Shown here piece after piece: positions 1 through 5,544 of a DNA stretch of 6,479 bases. A program made the translations under genes and the position numbers. Under the pieces are notes generated by a model. That model was not told where the DNA came from. It was given only the letters and a program-made list of their open reading frames with translations, and made no database searches. How positions within the stretch are numbered: position 1 is the stretch's first letter; every line of letters starts with the position of its first letter. Source of the DNA: Thiotrichales bacterium (GTDB lineage: Bacteria; Pseudomonadota; Gammaproteobacteria; UWMA-0217); assembly GCA_024763135.1 (NCBI GenBank), contig JANTGD010000209.1, positions 1 through 6,479 on the forward strand, in the 5' to 3' direction.

Positions 1-204
1 TGGAACAACCATGGCTTCGCAACAATGCCTTGTTCTGAACGCGTGGGTTTGCGCTGATATAGACAGTTTGGACTTGTCGGTGTACTAGTACATCGTCCAG
101 TTTAAAATGACGAACTCAGCGCTTTGAACGAACGGTCTGCATTCAAGCGGTCTGTCACGAGGGTGTCTGGTCTCTTTTGAGGTTGCTGGTAGAGACACTG
201 CGTA
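1..204. other. Gene-free left edge with repeat-derived palindrome
   Basis: No gene is recognised here. All three plus-strand frames entering from the left edge close quickly, with stops at 34-36, 55-57 and 86-88, and none of the short peptides resembles a family I know, so a tail of an upstream gene cannot be shown. The stretch contains the palindrome at 67-106. A weak stem (GTCTCT at 170-175 with AGAGAC at 191-196) lies just past the stop codon of the minus-strand SH3 gene. It has no following T-run on either strand, so I do not call it a terminator. Confidence 0.5.
67..106. repeat. Imperfect 40-base palindrome, second copy of the CTAGTACATCGTCCAG repeat
   Basis: Positions 85-105 are identical, base for base, to 1213-1233 near the end of the pnt operon. 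The bases to the left (67-84) are a diverged reverse complement of the same unit, so 67-106 folds on itself about a centre at 86/87. Of 20 opposed positions, 15 are Watson-Crick pairs, three are G.T pairs (70/103, 71/102, 80/93) and two are mismatches (75/98, 77/96). The inner 12 bases, TGTACTAGTACA at 81-92, are a perfect palindrome. All three wobble pairs would be G.U in a plus-strand RNA and C.A mismatches in a minus-strand RNA. Function is unknown; it could be a dispersed palindromic repeat or the end of a decayed small mobile element. Confidence 0.7.
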
Positions 205-912
205 TTAGACACGAAACCCGTAGAAGCGCTTTTTGAGTCGATTGGCATACAGGCGATATCCCAGGATCATACCCAAAATGATCCCAGCGCCGGCAGCTAT
301 GGCGGCGACACCGGCAGAATAGGTCAGTGATGCAGATTTAGTGCCGTTGTATGCAGGATTATCAGCGGCTACTCCCTGGTCTTGCTGTGCATGTAGTGCT
401 TTGAGTTCCAGTTGCTGGATCTGTTTGCGCTGTTGCTCCACTTGATTGAAGAGGTTGACATTCTCCTCATTGAGTTTAACGAGCTTGTCTTCGTAGTCTT
501 TACGCAGCGCGGCGCTCATGCCCGGTTCCTGGTGGGTTGTATCAGCCTGCTGTTGTAGTGTTTCGATGAGTTGCTTCTGCGTTTCCAGCTGTTTTTGTAG
601 TTCGGGCAGTACCACCATGGCAGGTGGTTCTTTGACGATATAGAACTTTTTCACCCAGCCTTCTTCACCCGACTCCGTACGAACCTTGTAATAGCGGCCT
701 TGCTGATCGAGCAGCGTGAGTTTTTCACCACTTCGCAGCTTGCGAATTTCGCCGCCTTTGCCGCCGGCTTCTGCATAGATGCCCAAGCGTAAGGTATCCG
801 TGACATAAAGTGTTTCGGGTTCAGTAGATTCGCTTTTTTCCTGTTCTTCCGCCGCTGCAAGTGCTGGAGGAAAAAGTACAAGCACAAAGAAGATGATCAA
901 AATGTGTTTCAT
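205..912 (-). CDS. TIGR04211-type SH3 domain protein with C-terminal membrane anchor (YgiM-like)
   Basis: This 235-residue envelope protein has a clear domain order. Residues 1-20 form a Sec signal peptide (MKHILIIFFVLVLF, then ALAA). An SH3-like domain covers about 35-93, with LYVTDTLRLGIYAE at its start, a GEKLTLLDQQGRYYKVRT core and a GWVKK end. A Gln/Glu-rich coiled coil covers roughly 101-178. A glycine/alanine-rich membrane helix at about 198-219 is followed by a basic tail (RLKKRF). This order matches the SH3-and-anchor family that includes E. coli YgiM. The exact role of the family is not settled; SH3b domains often bind cell-wall peptides, so an envelope role is an inference. The ATG start is supported by AGGAAG at 916-921 and by the signal peptide. 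It lies downstream of the pnt operon on the same strand, but a strong terminator separates them, so it should have its own promoter; I found no convincing one. Confidence 0.88.
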   Translation of the reverse strand: MKHILIIFFVLVLFPPALAAAEEQEKSESTEPETLYVTDTLRLGIYAEAGGKGGEIRKLRSGEKLTLLDQQGRYYKVRTESGEEGWVKKFYIVKEPPAMVVLPELQKQLETQKQLIETLQQQADTTHQEPGMSAALRKDYEDKLVKLNEENVNLFNQVEQQRKQIQQLELKALHAQQDQGVAADNPAYNGTKSASLTYSAGVAAIAAGAGIILGMILGYRLYANRLKKRFYGFRV

Positions 913-1154
913 GGGCTTCCTGGAATCAGGTTTCTTCCTTGAGCCAGAGTCTACCGCAGTGATCGAGTGATGTCTGGGCGGCCTTCACCCTAAAAACCTC
1001 AGTTGGATCACAAAAGTCCACGCAAGCTCTTGTAGTTTGGAATCGCGCGCGCTGGAAAATATTGCAGAGGGTGAAAAACGGACCTGCCGAGTGGTGGCAG
1101 TCGCCATTTGGGTCTCGATGAAAGAAAGGTGTTTGCCGGCATTGCGTGTGGGCC

Positions 1155-1189
1155 AAAAAAAAGCCTGCGTGGATCAACTCCAGCAGGCT
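1155..1189 (-). terminator. Intrinsic terminator of the pntAA-pntAB-pntB operon
   Basis: Read on the minus strand, AGCCTGC (1189-1183) pairs perfectly with GCAGGCT (1168-1162). The stem continues, after one bulged base, with TGGA/TCCA around a five-base loop. The final stem T is the first of eight consecutive T residues (1162-1155). This is a textbook Rho-independent terminator. It lies about 90 bases past the pntB stop codon and in the right orientation for that operon. It should also shield the downstream SH3 gene from pnt transcription. Confidence 0.9.
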
Positions 1190-1210
1190 GTGCAAAGATG
1201 ATGGCAACGC

Positions 1211-1252
1211 GGCTAGTACATCGTCCAGTTTAAGCTGGACGATGTACTAGCC
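1211..1252. repeat. Perfect 18-bp inverted repeat (hairpin) in the pntB 3' region
   Basis: GGCTAGTACATCGTCCAG at 1211-1228 is the exact reverse complement of 1235-1252, with the six-base spacer TTTAAG between. Neither strand has a T-run directly after it, and a full intrinsic terminator lies just beyond in the pnt transcript, so a termination role of its own is not needed. Bases 1213-1233 recur exactly at 85-105. This suggests a dispersed palindromic element placed at the 3' end of an operon, as REP-type elements often are. It could also act as a 3'-end RNA stabiliser against exonucleases. Confidence 0.9.
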
Positions 1253-1277
1253 AGCCGGACCGCTGAGGCTCCGGCTG
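1252..1277. repeat. 8-bp perfect hairpin directly after the pntB stop codon
   Basis: CAGCCGGA (1252-1259) is the exact reverse complement of TCCGGCTG (1270-1277), enclosing a ten-base loop. On the pnt mRNA it starts three bases after the pntB TAA (1283-1281) and abuts the 18-bp hairpin, sharing base 1252. It is GC-rich and stable, with no T-run, so it is more likely a 3'-end stabilising structure or part of a composite repeat than a terminator. Confidence 0.75.
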
Positions 1278-1280
1278 CGC

Positions 1281-2651
1281 TTAAAGCTCTTTGATTGCGC
1301 TTATCAAGGCGCTGGCCATTTCCTGGCCGTCGCCGTAGAGCATGCGGGTGTTGTCGGCATAGAAAAGTGGATTTTCAATACCAGAGAACCCGGCGCCTTT
1401 ACCACGTTTGATCACAATGACATTTTTGGCCTGATCGACGTTCAGGATTGGCATACCATAGATGGGGCTGTCTGGATTGTTTCTGGCGTCCGGGTTGACC
1501 ACGTCATTGGCTCCGATTACCAACGCGACGTCAGCGGTAGGGAATTCGCTATTGATTTCGTCGAGGTCGTAGATGATGTCGTAAGGTACCCCGGCTTCCG
1601 CCAGCAATACATTCATATGGCCTGGCATCCGTCCTGCTACCGGGTGGATCGCAAATTTGACGGTCACTCCTCGATCTTGTAGCAATTGGGTGAGTTCCCA
1701 GATTTTATGCTGCGCTTGAGCCACCGCCATGCCATAACCGGGCACGATAATGACTTTATCGGCAAAGGCCATCATGACCCCTGCATCACTGGCCTCGATC
1801 GGTTTGAGCGCGCCTTGAACTTCCCCCTGGCCCTCGCCACCGGACTCTCCAAAGTTGCTGAACAATACATTGGAAATGGGGCGGTTCATGGCTTTGGCCA
1901 TCAATTGGGTGAGCAAGGTACCAGCAGATCCCACCACGATTCCAGCGATCATCATGGCCGGATTTTGCAGTACAAAGCCCTCAAAGCCAACGGCCAGTCC
2001 CGTCAACGCGTTATATAGTGAAATGACCACCGGCATATCCGCACCTCCGATCGGGAGCGTCATCAGCACGCCAATCACCAGGGCGAGTATAAAGAAGATG
2101 GTCAGGATGACTGGATTGGCCTGCCCGGAAATCACCATGATTAGTCCCAGAAGCACGGTTACCGAGAACAGCACCAAATTGACCTTTTGTTGGCCAGAAT
2201 AGCGGAAGGCTTTGCGGATCAGTCCCTGGAGCTTGCCAAACGCGATGGCGGAACCGGAAAATGCTACCGTCCCGATCAATGCGCCCAATACCGCGAGTGC
2301 GAGTACGACGAATTCCATTTCTTCGCCTTTGACCAGTTCCACTGCGGCGATTGCTGCGGCGGCGCCGCCCCCCATGCCATTATAGAGGGCGATCATTTGT
2401 GGCATATCGGTCATTGCAACCCGTTTACCGGACCACCAAGCCAGGCCACCCCCAATACCGATGGCAAGTATCATCAGCAGATAGTTGGCGTGCACTTGTG
2501 GATGCACGAACGTGACCAATGTGGCGAGCACCATGCCAGCGCCTGCCCAGATAATGCCTCGCCGCGCAGTTACCGGTGACGACATTTGTTTGAGACCAAA
2601 AATAAACAGCACTGCCGCAGTAAAATAGGCGGCCTGTATGAACCAACTCAT
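1281..2651 (-). CDS. pntB: Proton-translocating NAD(P) transhydrogenase, beta subunit
   Basis: This 456-residue subunit carries part of the proton-conducting membrane domain and the NADP(H)-binding domain III. Reversible hydride transfer from NADH to NADP+ is coupled to proton flow across the inner membrane. Hydrophobic segments fill roughly residues 1-255, including the conserved DMPQMIALYNGMGGG (82-96) and GGADMPVVISLYN (202-214). Domain III has VPGYGMAVAQAQ (303-314), HPVAGRMPGHMNVLLAEAGV (336-355), ALVIGANDVVNP (376-387) and KRGKGAGFSGIENPLF (415-430). Length matches the family (about 460). The ATG overlaps the pntAB stop by four bases (ATGA) and has AAAGGAG at 2659-2665, which suggests translational coupling. 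Position 91, which is His in E. coli PntB, is Asn here, as I recall for the three-subunit type. Confidence 0.97.
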   Translation of the reverse strand: MSWFIQAAYFTAAVLFIFGLKQMSSPVTARRGIIWAGAGMVLATLVTFVHPQVHANYLLMILAIGIGGGLAWWSGKRVAMTDMPQMIALYNGMGGGAAAAIAAVELVKGEEMEFVVLALAVLGALIGTVAFSGSAIAFGKLQGLIRKAFRYSGQQKVNLVLFSVTVLLGLIMVISGQANPVILTIFFILALVIGVLMTLPIGGADMPVVISLYNALTGLAVGFEGFVLQNPAMMIAGIVVGSAGTLLTQLMAKAMNRPISNVLFSNFGESGGEGQGEVQGALKPIEASDAGVMMAFADKVIIVPGYGMAVAQAQHKIWELTQLLQDRGVTVKFAIHPVAGRMPGHMNVLLAEAGVPYDIIYDLDEINSEFPTADVALVIGANDVVNPDARNNPDSPIYGMPILNVDQAKNVIVIKRGKGAGFSGIENPLFYADNTRMLYGDGQEMASALISAIKEL

Positions 2652-2938
2652 GACTTGTCTCCTTTACTCGATTTAAACATCTCGAGCATGCGTTCGGTCA
2701 CGACATAGCCCCCTACAGCGTTGCCCGCAGCCAGCAAGACGGCAAAAAAGCCAATCACCATTTCCGTTGTAGTGTCGGCGTGTCCCAACGCAACCATGGC
2801 GCCAACGAGGACGATACCATGGACAAAGTTGGAGCCAGACATCAAAGGGGTATGCAATATGACGGGAACCTTGGAGATCACCTCATAACCGGTGAAGGCG
2901 GCCAGCATAAAAATATATAGGGCTACAAATCCTTCCAT
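2648..2938 (-). CDS. pntAB: Proton-translocating NAD(P) transhydrogenase, alpha-2 subunit (membrane part of alpha)
   Basis: This short, hydrophobic 96-residue protein is the membrane domain that in E. coli is fused to the C-terminus of PntA and here is a separate gene, as in Rhodospirillum rubrum. Three membrane helices are visible, at about 2-20, 37-55 and 61-83. Between the first two is the signature GYEVISKVPVILHTPLMSG, followed by NFVHGIVLVGAM. The basic C-terminus (SSKGDKS) should be cytoplasmic. The frame could start at a GTG (2941-2939) that shares a base with the pntAA stop, or at the next codon, ATG (2938-2936). I chose ATG because GGGAG at 2946-2950 lies seven bases from it and only four from the GTG. 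The His in NFVHG (residue 40) is a candidate proton-channel residue. Confidence 0.95.
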   Translation of the reverse strand: MEGFVALYIFMLAAFTGYEVISKVPVILHTPLMSGSNFVHGIVLVGAMVALGHADTTTEMVIGFFAVLLAAGNAVGGYVVTERMLEMFKSSKGDKS

Positions 2939-2940
2939 CA

Positions 2941-4062
2941 CTAGGCTCCCGCTATCGCTTGTTTGACTTGTTCATGGATAATCTGCCCGTCTTTGGTCAG
3001 CAGTGCGCCGGCGACGATTTCATCGTCCCAGTCGGGCTTGAAATGAGCTTCCTCAATCATGGGGGAGAGGAAGTTCAACAGATTTTTGGCGTACATTTCA
3101 CTGGCATGCAGGGGCACTTGGCTAGGCACGTTCAATGGTGCATGGATCGTGACACCGCCGTGGACGATGGTCTCCCCTGGTTGGGTCAGCTCACAGTTAC
3201 CCCCACCTTCGGCGGCCAGGTCGATGAGGATCGCGCCTGATTTCATCTGTTCCACGGTCGAAACCGGAATGATCTTGGGTGATGGGCGTCCGGGGACAGC
3301 GGCCGTGGTGATCAGTACATCGGCTTTGGCAATATAGCCGGCCAGCTCTTGTTGCTGTTGCTGTTTCTCTTCTGCGCTGAGTTCCCGTGCATATCCACCT
3401 TCACCTTCGGCCTTAATTGATAGGTCGATGAACCGTGCCCCCAGGGATTCAACCTGTTCTTTGGTGGCCGAGCGTACGTCATAGCCTTCTACCATAGCGC
3501 CCAGGCGTTTTGCCGTGGCAATGGCTTGCAGGCCCGCGACGCCCGCGCCAATGACGACGACTTTGGAAGGCCGAATGGTGCCGGCAGCAGTGGTCAACAT
3601 GGGAAAGAAACGGGGTGCCAGGTCTGCACCCATAATAGCGGCTTTGTATCCCGCAACTGCAGCTTGTGAAGACAATACATCCATCGCTTGCGCTCGGGAG
3701 ATTCTAGGAATCAGTTCCATCGCGAAGCTGGTAACGCCCCGCTCGGCTAAGCGCGCAATCAAGTCAGGGTTTTTAAACGGTGTCAAAGTGCCTATGAGGG
3801 TGCTGCCTTCCTTGAGGGCATCGATTTCCTCAGCTGTTGGAACCTGGACTCGCAGCGTGATATCCGCATCGTGCAGAGAGTCGGCTGTGACAATGCTGAC
3901 TTCGCCAAAATCACTGTCCTGGAACCCCGCGCTTTCACCGGCGCCTTGTTCGATTGCAACTTCCAGGCCCATGGCGACCAACTTTTTGGCCACGCCAGGC
4001 TCCATGGCAACTCTGCGTTCACCAGCAGCAGATTCCTTTGGTACCGCCACTTTAAGGGGCAT
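2941..4062 (-). CDS. pntAA: Proton-translocating NAD(P) transhydrogenase, alpha-1 subunit (soluble NAD(H)-binding domain I)
   Basis: This 373-residue cytoplasmic subunit binds NAD(H) and passes hydride to the NADP+ held by PntB. It belongs to the alanine dehydrogenase/PNT family. The N-terminus (VAVPKESAAGERRVAMEPG, 5-23) and PRISRAQAMDVLSSQA (119-134) are family signatures. The Rossmann motif GAGVAGLQA (172-180) is followed by the expected acidic residue at the strand end (Asp195 in YDVR). ITTAAVPGRPSPKI (251-264) and DLAAEGGGNCE (281-291) complete the site. The mobile-loop region (about 223-242) contains five consecutive glutamines (234-238). The protein ends without membrane helices, so alpha is split into two genes. 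The ATG has GGGAG at 4071-4075, eight bases away. It is the first gene of the operon, and its TAG touches the next gene. Confidence 0.97.
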   Translation of the reverse strand: MPLKVAVPKESAAGERRVAMEPGVAKKLVAMGLEVAIEQGAGESAGFQDSDFGEVSIVTADSLHDADITLRVQVPTAEEIDALKEGSTLIGTLTPFKNPDLIARLAERGVTSFAMELIPRISRAQAMDVLSSQAAVAGYKAAIMGADLAPRFFPMLTTAAGTIRPSKVVVIGAGVAGLQAIATAKRLGAMVEGYDVRSATKEQVESLGARFIDLSIKAEGEGGYARELSAEEKQQQQQELAGYIAKADVLITTAAVPGRPSPKIIPVSTVEQMKSGAILIDLAAEGGGNCELTQPGETIVHGGVTIHAPLNVPSQVPLHASEMYAKNLLNFLSPMIEEAHFKPDWDDEIVAGALLTKDGQIIHEQVKQAIAGA

Positions 4063-4103
4063 AATGGTGTCTCCCGCGTATTGTTAGGTTATGGGTAGCA
4101 AGG

Positions 4104-4127
4104 TATACAGGGGCTCGCCCCTGTATA
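4104..4127. promoter_or_regulatory. Perfect 11-bp palindrome upstream of pntAA
   Basis: TATACAGGGGC (4104-4114) and GCCCCTGTATA (4117-4127) are exact reverse complements separated by two bases. The near-absence of a spacer suits a dimeric protein-binding site; as RNA it would form a short hairpin with a four-base loop. It ends 41 bases before the pntAA start codon. If the minus-strand promoter candidate at 4139-4167 is used, the palindrome would sit at the very 5' end of the pnt mRNA. It has no trailing T-run in either direction, so it is not an intrinsic terminator. The binding factor, if any, is unknown. Confidence 0.6.
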
Positions 4128-4138
4128 AAAGACGGGCT

Positions 4139-4167
4139 ATGTTACTTGATTTACCCCGAGGTTTGAA
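4139..4167 (-). promoter_or_regulatory. Candidate pnt operon promoter (weak)
   Basis: On the minus strand, TTCAAA (4167-4162) and TAACAT (4144-4139) each match four of six sigma70 consensus bases and are 17 bases apart. Transcription would begin near 4132 and run directly into the palindrome at 4104-4127. The matches are modest and the call rests mainly on spacing and position. Confidence 0.3.
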
Positions 4168-4216
4168 CTGGTTCACGCAGGGTGCTCGATCATAAAGGGA
4201 TGGGACGCAACTGCCA

Positions 4217-4245
4217 ATGACAGAGGTCTGGCCAAGCTCTATATT
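4217..4245 (+). promoter_or_regulatory. Sigma70-like promoter reading towards hemH
   Basis: ATGACA (4217-4222) matches the -35 consensus at five of six bases, and TATATT (4240-4245) matches the -10 consensus at five of six, with the optimal 17-base spacing. Start of transcription would be near 4252. This gives hemH an unusually long leader of about 170 bases. It is the best promoter I see in this gap; a second promoter nearer hemH cannot be excluded. Confidence 0.55.
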
Positions 4246-4415
4246 ATTTTCGTGCTTGTTCGATGACAGAATGCCTTTCTACCTACCCATAGTGGGTGGA
4301 GCTGTCCCGAGCTTGATCAACAGACCCACCAGCAGAGCGATTATCCCTGAGCTTTGTGTGACAGAGCTGCCTTTGCATCTTGTTTGGCGCTAGAGTATCG
4401 ATCCCAATTCGTATT

Positions 4416-4420
4416 AGGAA
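4416..4420 (+). promoter_or_regulatory. Ribosome binding site that fixes the hemH start
   Basis: AGGAA lies five bases before the ATG at 4426. The reading frame stays open upstream to a TTG at 4354, but that codon has no Shine-Dalgarno sequence, and the extra 24 residues do not resemble a ferrochelatase N-terminus. The ATG at 4426 is therefore preferred. Confidence 0.8.
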
Positions 4421-4425
4421 GCACT

Positions 4426-5538
4426 ATGTCCAAATTCCGAAGTATTCAAGGCTTTCGTCATGATGCTGTGCCCAAAGCCGGTGTGCTGCTGCTCAATCTC
4501 GGTTCACCCGATGCGCCGGAACCCAAGGCGTTACGGCGCTACCTCAAGGAATTTCTCTCCGATCCACGCGTCGTCGAGTTTCCGCGCTGGGCATGGTGGT
4601 TGGTCCTCAACCTGATCATACTCAATGTCCGACCGCGCAAGAGCGCGGCCTTGTATCGAGAAGTCTGGACCGAACAGGGATCGCCGCTGCTAATGCACTC
4701 GCGGGCCCAAGAGGCGGGGCTGCGCCGTTTGTTGGAAACGCGGTTTCCAGGTCGGATCGTCGTGTCTTTGGGTATGCGCTATGGCAATCCGTCGGTTGCC
4801 AGTGCGTTGGAAACATTGCTTAACGCAGGGGTGCGACGTTTGTTGGTGTTACCGTTGTATCCACAGTACTCAGGTTCGACCAATGGATCGACCTTCGATG
4901 CGGTCAGCGCTGCCTTGCGAGAGTGGCGGTGGGTACCCGAATTACGGTTTATCTCGGATTATCATGATCACCCGCGGTATATCGAAGTCATGGCCCGGCA
5001 TATTGAAAACTATTGGCAGGAACATGGACGCTCCCCCTATCTTTTATTTTCGTTCCACGGTATTCCCAAGCGGTATCTCTTAAATGGTGATCCTTACTAC
5101 TGCCATTGCCACAAAACCGCTCGTTTGCTCGCGCAGCGACTGGATTTGCGGGTTGGGGAATGGCAATTGACATTCCAATCTCGGTTTGGGCGTGAAGAGT
5201 GGTTGCAGCCTTACACGGATAAAACCCTCGAATCGCTGCCCGCACAGTCGATTAAAGCGGTCGATGTTTTCTGCCCGGGCTTTTCTGCGGATTGTCTGGA
5301 AACATTAGAGGAGATTGCCCAGACGAATCGGGCACTATTTTTGGCATCCGGTGGGACGGAATTTCGTTATATCCCCGCGCTCAATGCAACGGAGGCGCAT
5401 ATCGAGATGATAGCCGAGCTGGTCATCGAGCACGGCTGTGGTTGGCCGGAATTTACAGCGGACTACGATAGCGCCACGGCCAGCCAGCAAGCGCGCGAAG
5501 CACAATCATTGGCAATCGCGGAAGGCGCCGAGGAGTAA
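4426..5538 (+). CDS. hemH: Ferrochelatase (protoporphyrin/coproporphyrin iron-lyase)
   Basis: This 370-residue enzyme inserts Fe2+ into protoporphyrin IX, the final step of heme synthesis, normally at the cytoplasmic face of the inner membrane. The N-terminal GVLLLNLGSPDAPEPKALRRY (19-39) and FLSDPRVVE (43-51) are family signatures. LYPQYSGSTNGSTFD (144-158) lies at the porphyrin site. The metal-site His211 is in FSFHGIP, and the catalytic acid is probably Glu292 in ADCLETLEEI. A hydrophobic patch, WAWWLVLNLIIL (55-66), fits membrane association. The C-terminus extends past the usual core (E. coli HemH is 320 residues) and ends in an Ala/Gln/Glu-rich tail. Cys226 and Cys228 (YYCHCHK) are close together. 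The next gene follows after six bases, with its ribosome site inside the end of hemH, so the two are probably co-transcribed. Confidence 0.96.
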   Translation: MSKFRSIQGFRHDAVPKAGVLLLNLGSPDAPEPKALRRYLKEFLSDPRVVEFPRWAWWLVLNLIILNVRPRKSAALYREVWTEQGSPLLMHSRAQEAGLRRLLETRFPGRIVVSLGMRYGNPSVASALETLLNAGVRRLLVLPLYPQYSGSTNGSTFDAVSAALREWRWVPELRFISDYHDHPRYIEVMARHIENYWQEHGRSPYLLFSFHGIPKRYLLNGDPYYCHCHKTARLLAQRLDLRVGEWQLTFQSRFGREEWLQPYTDKTLESLPAQSIKAVDVFCPGFSADCLETLEEIAQTNRALFLASGGTEFRYIPALNATEAHIEMIAELVIEHGCGWPEFTADYDSATASQQAREAQSLAIAEGAEE

Positions 5539-5544
5539 CTCGAC

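Larger units (their letters stand above)
913..1280. other. Intergenic region between pntB and the SH3 gene
   Basis: The right half of this 368-base gap is the 3' untranslated region of the pnt operon: two hairpins and an intrinsic terminator, listed separately. The left half (913-1154) should contain the SH3 gene promoter on the minus strand. I looked for a sigma70 -35/-10 pair there and found none at acceptable spacing. An open frame of 93 codons on the minus strand (926-1207) runs through the terminator hairpin and has no recognisable protein features, so I do not treat it as a gene. Confidence 0.7.
4063..4425. other. Divergent intergenic region between pntAA and hemH
   Basis: This 363-base region separates two divergent transcription units and must hold promoters for both. 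It contains a perfect 11-bp palindrome (4104-4127) close to pntAA, a modest minus-strand promoter candidate (4139-4167), a good plus-strand sigma70-like promoter (4217-4245) and several short inverted repeats between that promoter and hemH. No convincing reading frame or RNA gene was seen on either strand. Confidence 0.75.

Noticed and set aside
133..154. Direct repeat CGGTCTG at 133-139 and 148-154
   Set aside because: Two seven-base copies 15 bases apart could be chance; there is no further copy and no associated promoter or gene start.
170..196. GTCTCT/AGAGAC stem after the SH3 gene stop as a terminator
   Set aside because: It has only six base pairs, a 15-base loop and no T-run on either strand.
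984..1075. Inverted pair TTCACCCT (984-991) and AGGGTGAA (1068-1075)
   Set aside because: Eight bases separated by 76 is compatible with chance and is not tied to any other feature.
926..1207. 93-codon minus-strand open frame between the SH3 gene and pntB
   Set aside because: It begins upstream of and runs through the operon's intrinsic terminator. Its residues (many Cys, His and Phe in no pattern) do not look like a folded protein, and there is no clear ribosome site.
1686..2579. Plus-strand open frames opposite pntB
   Set aside because: They are antisense shadows of a strongly conserved coding gene, with no family features or ribosome sites.
2939..2941. GTG start for pntAB, one codon before the ATG
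   Set aside because: GGGAG at 2946-2950 is only four bases from the GTG but seven from the ATG. The difference is one residue, so it remains possible.
3515..4087. 190-codon plus-strand open frame opposite pntAA
   Set aside because: It is long but lies wholly within the antisense of a clear pntAA. Its Ala/Ser/Arg-rich composition is what a GC-biased coding gene gives in a shadow frame.
4354..4425. N-terminal extension of ferrochelatase from a TTG codon
   Set aside because: There is no ribosome site at the TTG, while the ATG at 4426 has AGGAA at good spacing and matches where the family begins.
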